This document shows, one piece after another, positions 22,301 to 33,687 of a stretch of DNA of 64,000 nt. Under the pieces are notes generated by a model, which was not told the origin of the DNA, ran no database searches, and saw nothing but the letters and a program-made list of their open reading frames with translations. Origin of the DNA: Ceraceosorus guamensis (taxonomy: Eukaryota; Basidiomycota; Exobasidiomycetes; Ceraceosorales; Ceraceosoraceae); the NCBI RefSeq assembly GCF_003144195.1, contig NW_020289996.1, forward strand, positions 187,419-251,418, written 5' to 3'. A program made the position numbers and the translations under genes. Within the stretch, counting starts at the first letter, position 1. Each line of letters begins with the position of its first letter.

Positions 22301-24232
22301 CAAGCGGGGCATCCCGTCTCTGGCACTCGTCACGCTGCTCGGCTGGCGCTGGATGGGTCACCTCGAGCTGTTCAGCATCTCTACCTCCTGCGGCGGCGAC
22401 GGCGGCTCCATCCTTTTCCGAAGCGAGAGCGACAGATCGGGGGGCGAGCTCAAAGTCTGCTTGCGAGATCAAAATTGTACGAGCCCGCTTTCTCGGCCGT
22501 CTTGGGAATACTGGAGGTGTATCACAGAGCAGCAAAGCTCGTCAGCATCTGGCATGAGCGTTTCGAGCGTAGGCCTAAGTGCAGCACTCACAGTTTGCGC
22601 CCGCACCAGTGATGCGAAAATCGAATTTAGCGGAGAGGATGAACCAGCGATCCTCTGGTGAATTTCCAGACAGCGTCATGGAAGCAGTGAAGAGTTTGGC
22701 CACCTCGAAAGTCACTCGACCATCCTCTGCGGGGAGAGAGTCATGGTGGAACTACTTGTCAGCCTTAGGATAAATGCGCAGGAAAGACGATATCACCCAC
22801 CGATGGAGTAGGAAGTGAGCGGTGCAGGTACAACTTCGGATAATGTCAGCCTTGTTCTCAGGGCAGCGTCCATGTCCGAGATGACGTCCAAAGCTTGGCG
22901 ATCTGTAAGCTCCCGAGGCGGGACGATGTAGTCTTTGATGTGTGAAGGCAGCCTTTGATATTGCCCGGTCCCGAGAATATCTGTGGCGGAGACAAGATCC
23001 GCTTTGCGAAGGCTACACGAGGCGAATCATGAAGCAGATTCAGCAGCTGCGGACATCTGCATCCAAGTGTGCATCCTCCATCAACTGACCGAGCTCCGGG
23101 TAATTCGCTCTGCATCTTTCGAAGAGCATCAGTAGCATCATTTGCTTGTATCGTATGAGCTCGCAAGAGCCCCACGAGGTTCTAAGTATGAGGAAGGAGA
23201 CGCCCGAGCATGAGACATATCCGTGCTCAGCAGGTCAGGATGCGAACTCACTCTGGCCATCATTAAATCCGGTGCAGCTCGACTCCACCGAACAAGGACG
23301 AGTAGCTTGACAAGCTGCCTTCTGACATCCAAAGCGGTGTCGAAAATCTTGCTTTTGCGTTCCGAAGAGGACAGTGATGGGAGACTGTAAAGCACCGGTG
23401 GAATTGTCCACGTCAGCGCCGAACATCGCTCTCGTGCCAAATCCCGTCTGCGCTTTACACAAGCTTGCGACTACTCCTTTTGCTCGTACCGATTTTGGAG
23501 TCAGATTCACAGAGCAGCATTGCTCAAGTGACCCTATCCACCACCCTAGCTGACGGCCGACTCGAGAATACCCTGGCGAAACCATGAAAGCATCTCCACG
23601 CTTTTCCGACTCGACCTCCTGCATCTCTATGTGCATCTCTCGCGCAGGTCTGCTGAGGCTCTCCAACAACCGCGAACTCACGTCTCCGCCAAATTGCCAA
23701 AGCTTTCGAACCCATAATTCGCCAGTCTAGCGACGATGGCACCCAGCGGAACGAGGCCATCTGTCTCTTCGAGTAGCTCTTGCTGCAGAGCTTCGACGCT
23801 CACGCCAGGCTGCTCCCTCAACCTCGCCTTCTTTCGCGCTCTCTCGCTCCGTAGCAGGTGCTGGCCGAATTGGGTCGGATGATCCTTGCTGAGGACATGA
23901 AGATCGGTGCTCTCCTCGGAAGCGCCCAGAGGCACCGCACTTGTGCTCGCTTCCGGGCTGGCCAGCTCTCTCTGCTCCGCTGAGCCTCCCTGCGGCGCGT
24001 ACGAGGCAGCTTCGCGATCCTGAACGCTACCATTCCTGATATACGTGCGGTCATCCTGCCGAGGAGGAGCATGTGCTCCAGTACCTGCCATTGGCCGCGC
24101 AAGAGCCGTCTGCATATCCGGAGGTGGGTATGGCAATCCGGGCTTGATGGGCTGTCCAGCAGATCGAGGCGCGGAAGAGCCATAGGATTTCGTACCGGGG
24201 GCGAGATCCCCCATCGACCTTGCGCCATTCAT
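19380..24232 (-). CDS. Mediator complex subunit 14 (Rgr1)
   Basis: Exons in plus coordinates: 23682-24232, 23252-23384, 23090-23181, 22801-23012, 22592-22726, 22280-22510, 21006-22215, 20135-20933, 19941-20068, 19380-19875 (1328 aa; yeast Rgr1 is 1082). Med14 is the backbone linking head, middle and tail of Mediator at RNA polymerase II promoters. The family signature spans exons 1-4: VPLGAIVARLANYGFESFGN, then FDTALDVRRQLVKLLVLVRW, then RAHTIQANDATDALRKMQSE and TDILGTGQYQRLP. The middle has YQLDILHYQ. About 150 disordered residues rich in Pro, Ser and Ala precede the conserved start. Two donors are GTCAGT instead of GTGAGT (ends of exons 3 and 9). The start is uncertain: an in-frame Met at 24283 would add 17 mostly hydrophobic residues, and one at 24214 would shorten it by six. 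Confidence 0.92.
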
Positions 24233-25274
24233 GGCGAAGACAGCTAAGCCCACAAGGCCGGCTACAAAGATGGCTCTCCGCACCCAACTGCCAGCTCTCT
24301 ATCTGTCAAAGGGCGAAGGTACCTGCGCTAGTGTGACAGCGTCGAGCCAAAGATCGCTCCCTGCGCTTCCCTCCGCCCGATAGCTTGACCGCCCACGATC
24401 TTTTGCAGCCCTGTTCGGCAATGCATGCAATGGGAGCAGAAGCAGAGAAGAGGAGCTGCTAAGAGTTTCGAAGGTGTCCAAGGGGAGTCGGAGATGATGG
24501 CGTTCGGCGTCTAGCACCTGGTTGAAGCTGCTTCACTAGCTTGTCTTGGCCTTGCACATGCGCTCTTGTCGAGCTTCCAAGGTTGGCAGACCTCGCAAGC
24601 GAGGTGACCAATGATCCTCGTGTCGAGTCAATGTTGTGTTTTCGGGGTGGAACCGGAGCAGTGGCTCGAGTCCGCTAAAGATAGATTTCCGGGCAATTGT
24701 CCTGCATGCAATGACGCTTGCAATGACAAAGAGCAACGAATGCTGATCGTTGAAGTTGAGACCTGGTTGATCGTGGTGTCCGCGCTTGGCAAGTGACAGG
24801 CACAGGGACGACGTCCTCGCCTGCGTTAGATGTACAAAAGATTCGAGAGCATCGCCAAGCTCTGTCTGCGCTAAAAGCGATGGCAGGTCGAGAGTATATA
24901 GCAGGAATCGATTCAGGTTGATCGATGCGCGCTCACACGCTGCTTCCACACGCCCGTCATGCACATCCCATTGATTCGTCGATCGATGATGCGCGCGCTA
25001 AGCCGCGAGCCCTTCGACGATGAACACCACGTGACCTCTGCGATTCGCCGGAGCATCACGTGAATCAGCCGGGCCGGGTGCTGACCGGTGCGGGGGAGAC
25101 CCAATGTGAATCGAGGGCCCACGGCCGGCAGGGATGCCTTTAACGTCGGGAAGCCACATCGCTCTCCACTCGACCAATCGACCATGTTCCACCGGCGAGT
25201 ACTCTAGCATCTACGATCGTGAGAGAACCCTTTGACCAAGATCCGAACTGCATCATCCAAACAGCGCATACAAG
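24233..25274. other. Divergent promoter region MED14 / quinone oxidoreductase
   Basis: About 1 kb. A minus-strand frame of 142 codons (24536-24964) is open, but it has no family features and is no longer than chance frames elsewhere in the gaps. A TATATA word at about 24895-24900 on this stretch could be a promoter element. I assign no gene. Confidence 0.45.
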
Positions 25275-26745
25275 ATGAAGGCCTACATCATGGACGAGGA
25301 CATCAAGGATCTGTCCGAGCTTCCCTCTAAGCTGCGGGCTGATGCCGAAGCTCCAGAGGTGGATGCTGATGGCACGGCAGTGCTTGTCGACGTCTATGCT
25401 GCTTCGTGAGTTCTCAAGCGGCGCGTGTGGATGCGGCGTGATTGGGTGCATACAAGCTGACGTTTTGGGATCTGGCGTCTGCGCCACAGCTTGAACCTCT
25501 TCGACCAACTCCAAGTTCGCGGCAAATACCAGATGAAGAAGCCTTTTCCCTACATTCCAGGTGCAGAGATTGCAGGAGTCATTGCCAAGAATTCGCCGAT
25601 TCCTGAAGGCTGCAATTGGGTTGCTGGAAAGACCAGAGTCTTTGGATCGGCCAATGGATCGTACGCGGAGCGTGAGTAGGTCGCCCTTTCGGTCCTGTCC
25701 GACTTGCTTTCCTTTTGGCAGCTCCACTAAATCGATCAAGCTGGATACCTATGTTCTCGCAGAGGTCGAGGCAGAAATTTCGCAGCTTCAAGAAATTCCT
25801 GATGGCATGACGTTCGAAGAGGTGAGTGCGGCCAGGCGGCCCCAATATCCTTTCACTTCTAGGCACTTCGAATGCACGTTGAGGCACGTTGCTTTTCTCT
25901 GGTTAGGCTTCAGGACTCTACGTCACATGGCCAACTTCGTACGCTGCGCTACATTTCAGGGCAAAGGTTCAGCCAGGTGAATGGGTGTTAGTGCATGCTG
26001 GCGCAGGCGGAGTTGGCCTTTGCGCAATACAAATCGCCAAGGCGATGGGTGCTAAGTGAGTTCGGATCATGCTAGCGTAACAGCGAGACTAGAGCCGGTC
26101 ATTGCTCACCCAACACTCTATTTAACTCCATTTTGAATCTGGCAGAGTGATTGCAACGGCAGGAAGTGAGGAGAAGCTCAAAGTCTGCACCGAAATTGGC
26201 GGAGCGGACCATGCTGTCAATTACCGAGACAAGGAGTGGCAGAACAAGGTCAAAGGTGCGATTTGAAAGCAGGAGACACGCTAGAGCTGAGAGCTAAAAT
26301 CGCTGCTGAGCCTATGCATGCCCTCTTGATTCGCTTCCGACCAACTGCAGAGATCACCGATTCGCACGGAGTGGATGTGGTATACGACCCTGTGGGCATG
26401 ATCCTTCCATCTTTGAAGGTGATCGCGTGGAATGGCCGGCTTGTCGTAATTGGCTTCGCAGCAGGCGACATCGAAAAGGTTCCCATGAACTTACCTCTGC
26501 TGAAGCAATGCTCCATCATGGGGCTCTTCTGGGGTCGAATGACCGTGGAACAACCAGAACTGGTCCCCGAGACCTGGAATGGCATTTTGGAGCTATTGAA
26601 GAGCAAAAAAGCAAAAGCCGTCGTCTACTCGCACATCTACGAGGGCCTGGAGAGCTTGACCCAAGCTTTGCAGGACCTAATGGCACGAAAGACTTGGGGC
26701 AAAGCCGTGGTCAGGGTAAGAAAGGACGGCAAAGAGAAGCTCTGA
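25275..26745 (+). CDS. NADPH:quinone oxidoreductase-like MDR protein
   Basis: Exons: 25275-25405, 25490-25671, 25763-25821, 25907-26055, 26146-26255, 26351-26745 (341 aa, usual family length). Members of this zinc-free medium-chain dehydrogenase group reduce quinones or enones with NADPH in the cytosol. Visible: N-terminal GroES-like part with [14 protein letters not shown] and [14 protein letters not shown], nucleotide loop GAGGVG at 156-161, the TAGSEEKL segment that contacts the 2'-phosphate region, and [11 protein letters not shown]. The zinc-binding Cys cluster of alcohol dehydrogenases is missing, which fits the quinone oxidoreductase group. It is divergent from MED14 and convergent with the kinase gene. 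The precise substrate cannot be read from the sequence. Confidence 0.9.
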
Positions 26746-27108
26746 ATGGTCGCATCCGATCATACAAGATATGACGAAAGCAAGACCTTCGAACGAGCGG
26801 GGCACCACCCAGTGGATCATGCACGCATGCCTCTTAACGAGTCATTGATTTCGTCTATTGCTTGAGACCGAGGCGAGGTTCTGACAGGATCTCTTGGCGA
26901 AATGTGGGTATATGACCAGATACAGATGCTGCTGCAAGACATGCTATCGTTCCGTGTCTGTTTGTGCTGGTGTACAAAGTAGATGTCATGCGATGTGCTG
27001 AGAGGGTGAAACGAATGTATGATAGTTGGTGTAGGGAATGAAATGGAGCAGAGGAAGATGCAGAGTTGAGGCGCGTCCCCGTTCCATCGAATGCATGACG
27101 TGAAGCAT
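26746..27108. other. Convergent gap, oxidoreductase / kinase
   Basis: About 360 bp between two gene ends; both terminators should lie here. No gene or distinct repeat is seen. Confidence 0.5.
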
Positions 27109-30100
27109 TCAAGGATTGTCCAGCAGCGAGCGCAAGCTGGCTATCCTGCTTTCGACGCCTTTCAAGTCCGACTCAAGCTCGGCGTGCCTTTGAGACATGG
27201 TTGAGATCAGTGTCACTTCGCTCGAGGCGCGTCTTGAGCCGACGTTGCCCTGATTGAGCAACGATGACTTGACGGGTCGAAGGGAAACTTGAGAGGCGCG
27301 CTTGTCGAGTTCTGAAGGACGTTTGGCGAATTGAATCTCGGCCGAGCTCTGTCGACTGCGGCTCTTAGGAGGTCTTGAGCTGGACGCTCTTGTGGCACTC
27401 TTCGCACACTGCTCCTCCGCCGACACTTGCCTCGTGCGACTCCTGGGAGGCTGATTCTCGTCTGTCTGAGTCGACAGGATCGAGCTGGAATGACGGCCTA
27501 GGAGCTGGTGATGCAAAGGACGCCGAGGGAGTTGTGTTTGTTCAGCTTGACGGATTTTGAGCAACGCGGGCGCGTTCGAAGATCTGGGATTGGGGGGCCG
27601 CATAGGTTGCATGGACGCTCTACGTTGAGCCTTTGCATCAGAAGCAGGACGAAGACTTTGGTCATGCGTCACCGCAGTAGGTGCGAGGCTTGGCATACTA
27701 GGGCTGCTGCCAGGCATCGCAGTGCCAGACGCTGTAGGCACCATCAACTTGGGGGGCAGAGGCTGGCCTAACTCCAAGCTGTCATCTACGTCATCTGGCG
27801 ACCTCCGTTGCCGAAATTCTGCTAGCATCTGGCTACTGTCTCGTCGGCGCATGAGGTGGGGTCTGTCTCGTTCGCGCAGCTCTGAACACCTCGGGTCTAG
27901 AATGCTGCTTCGTCTAGTACCGATCACGGGCGGCTGCATTGCGCCAAGAAGAGGTGCGCTTCGGAGCGGCGCATCCTGCACAGAACGCACAGAATGCACC
28001 GACGCAAGACTGCAACTGCTCCCAGCCCTTTCTCTGGCGCTGATGGGCAATTGACCTCGCTCGAGAGAGGCCGAATGCGCGGGAGCTGCCGATCTTAGCG
28101 GTCCACTGATGGGTGCCGAAGTTGGGTCGATATTGAGGTTGGACAAGTTTGCAGTCAGCAGCGGACTCGAGCAGCGCGAGTCTTTCGTGGGCGTGGTTCT
28201 CTCTTGTGCTTGCAACAAGACCTGGCGAGCGCTCCGACGCTTCTGAAGCCTTGCTTGATTTTGTGCTGGGATTCCGAGCGAAGCGGAGGTGTTGACGGCC
28301 GCATCACGCAGCTCAATGGGAAGCACACGCAACGGGTCGATGCCAGGCATCTCGTTCTTCTGCTGCTGTTTCCCACCTTGTGCGAGCACGGGAGAGTCCG
28401 GCTCGGAGTCGGAGAAGGTAGCAGACCTCGAGTCGTTGGTCTGTGCTCTGATTTGCGCTACTTTTGACAGCAGCGTATCCAAAGCACTGCGCGTTGGTCT
28501 CGGAACCTTGTAGCCATCCTGATCCACTTCAGATGCCTGCGAAGCTCGAACGGATGGACCGCAGGCCGTGGCCTCGCTCGCGCTAGTAGTGGAGCGCGTT
28601 CTTGCTACGCGACGCGACGCAGGAACGATTTCACCTCGGCTGCTTCGCTTGCCGGGTTGGAGGACACTGAAAGATCTCTTGGGACGCTGCAGACCCTCAT
28701 CTAGGGTAGCCGCTCGTTTGGGCTTTCTGGCGCTACCAGCAGCCAACCACATTTCATTCCAAGCCTCCTGCTCGCTCATGTTGCGGCGCGCGTTGCTACC
28801 TCCTGAAGTCTGCGACTCGGTCCCGTGCGCATCGACGCCTGGCGTCCTCATCACGAAGTAGCTGCCTGACCCGGTTCGATGAGCCACTGTGCTAGGTCTG
28901 AAAGCAGATGCAATCGGGAAGGGGTACGGGGAGGCGGACGGTGCTGCCGAAGGTGTGCCAGAGAGTAGATGATCATTGTGACCGTGTTGCGCGTGCGCCT
29001 CTTGCTGAAATCTACTGCCAAAGCTGGGCATTGAAGTTTTCCGCATGGGTGTCACGAAGGCGCCTGGTGCGTTCGACGGCAGCAAGTGTCCGTACTTCGC
29101 TACGCTCGCGACTCGTGAAGCTGTCTCGAGGGCATGGCGGTGAAGTGAACGCTGTCCGTGCGGCTGCCACGGCGTAGATGCAAGATGCCCCTCAGACTTC
29201 TTGTCGTGTCGCAAATATGGCGTGGAAGTGGACTGACTGCTTGAAGCTGGCTTCGATTCCCTGGTGGGTTCTGGCGGCGAGCTCAATACTTCGAGCTGAT
29301 CCGAGATCCGTACCCGAGTCTGACGACGCATTTCGCCAAGCATCTCTTCGTCTCCTTTGTGTATGGCCTCCGCCGAGGCGAAAGCGTTGTTCTCTGGCAG
29401 CATTGATAGACCAACAAAATACATGTCTACGTCTGACCACGCAGCATCCGCACGCGTGTCGCGCTGGCTTATACGTCTTGCTAGAGCGGCAGAGGCCGGA
29501 GATGCCGCGACAGCGGTCTGAGACTCGTTGACGCTAGTATCGTCCTCTGTAGGCCAGCTGCCCTCAGCAGCTTTCTCCCATGCGTCTGCTGCGCTCGAAG
29601 AGCCACATTCTACAGAATCAAGATGCGGAATGTGATGCATGCCAGCAAAGTGCTGACTCACGTTGAAGCTGCTGACCGTTGGCGACATCAAGCTCTCCGA
29701 CTGCACGTGACGGTCAGGACCGCGAGGGCTGTGGATCACAGAAACGGCTTGATCGCCAGATTCGTTCTCCGCCGCAAGCTTGGGTGTGAACGGTGAGGGG
29801 TGCGAGTACGGCTTTGACCAGTCTGTACCTTTGAATGCAGGATGCTGCTTGACTTCTTCTGAGCTGTTTCGCCCTAATCTCTCGCTGTCCAGTGCTACTA
29901 GACCTCGCATGAGGCTCTGGAGCTCGGATCCGCGGGGTAGGCTCTCATCCAATCTGAAGTGTTGGTGGAAGTTGAGCTTCTGCTCCACGACTTGGGCAGG
30001 CGTCCCGACAAAAGGCAGGTAGCGGTACGTCATCTCGTACAATACCAAGCCGATGCCCCACCAATCGATGCTCGGACCATAGTCTCCCTCCGCAGATGGA

Positions 30101-31261
30101 AACGCAGTGTCTGAGACAACGTCATGCCGCACAGATGCAGGACTCTGCCAATCATAGGATGGCGAGCCGAAAGAGTCTTCCGCTCTCCGTGCCGCCTCGG
30201 CCAGCTCAGCTGCTTCGGCCCTTTGAAGTCGTAGATGAAGCAGCTCAGGGGCCAAGTAATCTGATGTGCCAGTGATGGCGTTGTGAGATCGGCGAACTAG
30301 TCGCTTCCTGGTGGGACCGTAGGAAGAGAAGGGGGCCGCAACACCAAAGTCACAGAGCTTCAGGTGACCTGAATCTGCGATCAGCCAATTTGCAGGCTTG
30401 ATATCGCTGTACAGAGTGGAACAATATCCTGAAGATCAGCTGCGAGCGCTTCGCGTGAGTGTGACTGGTTGCTTACCGGTGCATGAAACCTTCCGAATGG
30501 AGCCAGCTGACGGCAGCGACCATGTCTCTGCCCCAAGCCAGGGTGTGATGCTCGTGTATGCGTCCCTTTTCATCCGACATTTCGTTCAAGCACTTTGCTT
30601 CTCCAGCGCTGCTGAGCAACATGTCCAGATCTCCCGCTGCAAAGTACTCCATCGCGATGAAGACGTCCGATCGACTGCACCATGCGGCATGTATGCGAGG
30701 CGTTGGTAGCTCGCCCTCGAATTCGGACGATGACGACCCTGCATAGGTGCGAGCGAGGCTGAGGATGTGGCGCTCCAGAGAAGGAGAGAGGTTGGAAGTG
30801 CCGAAAGATGCGACCACTGTCCTCTTGACTGCAGATTTGACCACGTATAGCTTCCTGTCGAATCGCGATCGCGTTACCTCGCAGAAGCCGCCACCACCTC
30901 GACTCAAGCTCCTTGCCAGAGCGGTCTCGCTGGCAAAATTCCTCTCTTGAATGGTCGTCGCTGCGAGCTCCTTCAAGAGAGGCATCGCTCTTCTACGTAC
31001 CACATTAGTGTCTGAGGCAGCACCGGCGCTAGTCCCCTCCACTGGCCAGTACGCTGCCAACGCGAGATCCAAATCCTCAGAGGGGTCATCGGGCGAGGGG
31101 ACGGCAAGCTGCTTGCCCTCGGCTCGGAGCGCGCGTCGAAGGCATCGTACCACATCCAAGATTGGGGCACTTGCTAGCAGCTCCTCTACCCTAGATCGTC
31201 TCTCGCCCCAGCTTGCGGGTTGGGAGCTCTTTGAGCCAAGTGCTGGAGGATCGAGTGTCAT
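27109..31261 (-). CDS. Large AGC-type Ser/Thr protein kinase (DMPK/NDR-like)
   Basis: Exons in plus coordinates: 30477-31261 and 27109-30406 (1360 aa). The kinase domain fills roughly residues 110-480. Glycine-rich loop RGGGGFCEV at 121-129, ATP-binding K142 in VVKS, RDIKPANWL at 262-270, DFG at 281-283, GTSDYLAPELL, and DWWGIGLVLYEM. The order and GTSDYLAPE sequence place it with AGC kinases of the DMPK/ROCK/NDR branch, not with CMGC or CAMK. About 55 residues rich in Ala, Glu and Ser separate APE from DWWG, an insertion in the activation-segment to helix-F region. The remaining 850 or so residues are disordered, rich in Ser, Arg and Pro, with many RRxS motifs, and end in a short coiled coil. 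No C-terminal hydrophobic motif of typical AGC kinases is obvious. The start Met could be extended by an upstream exon I cannot see. Orthology to a named kinase is not claimed. Confidence 0.85.
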
Positions 31262-32615
31262 TCCGAAGCGGATTGAGTCAGGATCAACCCATCCATTTCA
31301 CGCAAATCCCAGAGGCCGCGAGGAGGCGCAAAAGAAGTCACACCTAGTACTGTGTCCGTAGTATGCGCATACGCCGAGCGCCGTCTCTTGCGTGGTGATG
31401 GAAGATTTGCAGGTGTTGCCGAAAGCCGCTCGTGATGGAACGAAGGCGTTAGTGGAGCAAGACGAGACTACGAGGATGACATGTGTTGAGGATCTCAGAA
31501 GGAAATTGTTGATGGTGAATGAGGAGAACGTCGGTGAAGTTGAGCCTTGATACTGGGATTGACAAGTGCTGGCCTTCAAAGCGAGAGGAAGCCTACCGAG
31601 GGTGGACCGCCAAGCATGAGCAAGCAAGCCACGGGCGTTGTGTAGTTCGAGTCGAGTTCGGCGAGCATGTTGATCGACATCTACGTTTCCCGCTCCTCAG
31701 CTCGTTACGCGCATGCAGGGCGGTGCATGGTGATGCATCACGCACGCATGCAGCAGCAAGACCAACGCCCACGCCCGTCACGTGATTTGTGTGGAGGTAA
31801 GCGCGCGCGCCGTGCTCATGCATCAGCACGTTGTGCTAGGCAGCGGTCGCGGATAGCGTAGACTCAGCAGCAGGCACCACTCATTCGCTCAAGGCGGTAT
31901 AGGCATATGTGCGGCAGATGTAGGCAAGCAGGCGTCAAAGCAGCAGCGGAGCACGCATGCACGGGGCAGCGGAATCACTTGGACCGCACAGTGACTGGTC
32001 GTTTGCCCCACACCCGGCCGGGGTTGAATAGGCCAGTCACCTCCATGCAGCAGCAGCGAGCGTGACTTACCCACGAGAGCATGTATGTGATGCCCGTCGC
32101 GACTGTTCATCTACTCTGGAACAGTCTGATGGGTGGTGTACTTTGGAACACTATACTAGTCAAGAGTGGTAGTCTGAGCAGGCAGTGCAGTGGTGTGCGT
32201 GGGAGCTATGTCCAGCGCAGCTTCGAGAGAATGAGGCGCAGAGACAGTCGTGAGTGCACGAGCCCCTTTGCAACCATGCAGCACCGGCTCCATACAGTAG
32301 CGAGTGTATGCTACTCGCTACTGCAAGTAGCTCGCGTTGCAGCAGCGATCGAGTCGTGAGTATAATAGCTGCCAATCCGGGAGCCGTGAAAGTGAGGCTG
32401 TGTACAACAGTCGTGAGTGTTCGATGAGTCTGTGAATTATTGAGGAGCACTCACGATCGTGACTCTTGAACTCATCTCGTCCCGCCCGACTTGACTCAGC
32501 ACAACCTCATCTCTCACACTATTTGAATGCAGTCTCCACACCTGTGCCGCAAGATCTTGTGCTACAACTCAGTTAGGTATTCTCGATTGAGACAAGCCAT
32601 TGGGGATATCCAAAC
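31262..32615. other. Divergent gap, kinase / RPEL protein
   Basis: About 1.35 kb with no recognised gene. It contains several TCGTGA/TCACGA words and a short CG-rich run near 31802-31812. AT-richer DNA at 32380-32560 is the probable promoter of the RPEL gene. Confidence 0.5.
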
Positions 32616-33286
32616 ATGAGTGAGTGCATTCGTAGAAGCTGTGACTGCGTCCAGCTTCGAGGGCCTGCTGGTGTATACGCACCAAGCTGATATTGTCCAA
32701 CTTGCAAACGCGCCACTCCTCAGCATCCAACCCTAACCACCACGCCGAAGAAGCTTCCAAGCTCGAGAAGCTGCTGCAAGGTCGCAGCGATGTTGTGAGT
32801 GACGTGATCGTACTTCAAAGTCCATAAGAGTGCCTGGACATTAGGAGACAGGGCCCTCCCACCATTGGAGCGATCGTGAATACTGCTCACACCATGCACT
32901 TCCTTGCTACATTCTCGCAGAAAGAGCTCCAAGAGAAGGGTATCCTCAAGAACTCCACTGCTGCTCCCGCCTTGCAGGCTGCGCAGGTGAGTGACAGGGA
33001 CTGCAAGCCAAGGGCCATCCCAAAAGTGCTTTGGCCTACCGATATTTCAGACTCGCATTGACGCTTCCTACCTTGCCTCTTTCGAACGTGACCGCTCTGA
33101 GCACAGGCGGAGCTGATCAAGCACCAGCTGGAGGATCGTCTGGAGGGCAAGTTGGAGAGGCGCCCCGATCGCGCAGAGCTGGAGAGACTCGGCATTCTCA
33201 AGGATGATGCGGAGGATGCTTCGGTGACGCAGGCAAAGAAGGAAGAGTTGGAGAAGCAGCTCAAAGCTGATGGAATCCTCAAGTAG
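32616..33286 (+). CDS. Small RPEL-repeat protein
   Basis: Exons: 32616-32619, 32724-32794, 32921-32986, 33107-33286 (106 aa). RPEL motifs bind monomeric actin in animal MRTF and Phactr proteins; small fungal proteins made almost only of RPEL-like repeats are known but poorly studied. Repeats visible: KLLQGRSDVKELQEKGILKN around residues 13-32, then RLEGKLERRPDRAELERLGI, the clearest copy with RPD-R-AEL-GIL, and a shortened LEKQLKADGILK end. The first coding exon is only 4 nt (ATG plus one base), chosen because its GTGAGT donor joins in frame to the only acceptor that opens the first repeat. Exons 2-4 are well supported; the start is less so. It is divergent from the kinase gene and convergent with the PKA regulatory subunit gene. 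Confidence 0.82.
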
Positions 33287-33687
33287 AGAGGGAGAGGCTG
33301 CTGGTGATCTTGGCCAATCGCTGCTGTGAGGTATTGTCGCCCACTTTCAGACCGGGACGTTGTGTATCGTCATTGCTCATGACAACGGCATGTATGCACG
33401 TATCGACGCATGCCAATTCCAGGCGTTCACATTCCGCGCTTCAGACTCGTGAATACCGATGCTTCAAGCGATGTTTTGGCAACCAGCTATTGATTGCGCT
33501 TCATTCAAAAGTCAAAGTGTGGGGTAACAGAACAATGGACCTAAGGTCATGAGCATGCAAGGGCAGGGAACACGTCGGGTAGCTTCGAGTTCGCGCGAGA
33601 TTCTTCCGAGGTCACATGTGCACATTTCTAGGGTCTCTAAGGTGAAAAGTGCCTCAAAAGTCGTCTCTTGATCTTTCTGTGGAAGTC
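33287..33687. other. Convergent gap, RPEL / PKA-R
   Basis: About 400 bp between two converging genes. It should hold both terminators; nothing else is recognised. Confidence 0.5.

Noticed and set aside
24214-24283. Signal peptide at the start of the MED14 frame
   Set aside because: The hydrophobic run appears only if translation begins at 24283. MED14 is nuclear, and Met codons at 24232 or 24214 give a normal disordered start.
24536-24964. Minus-strand open frame of 142 codons between MED14 and the quinone oxidoreductase gene
   Set aside because: It has no family motif, contains a TATA-like word inside, and chance frames of equal or greater length occur in other gaps of this GC-rich window.
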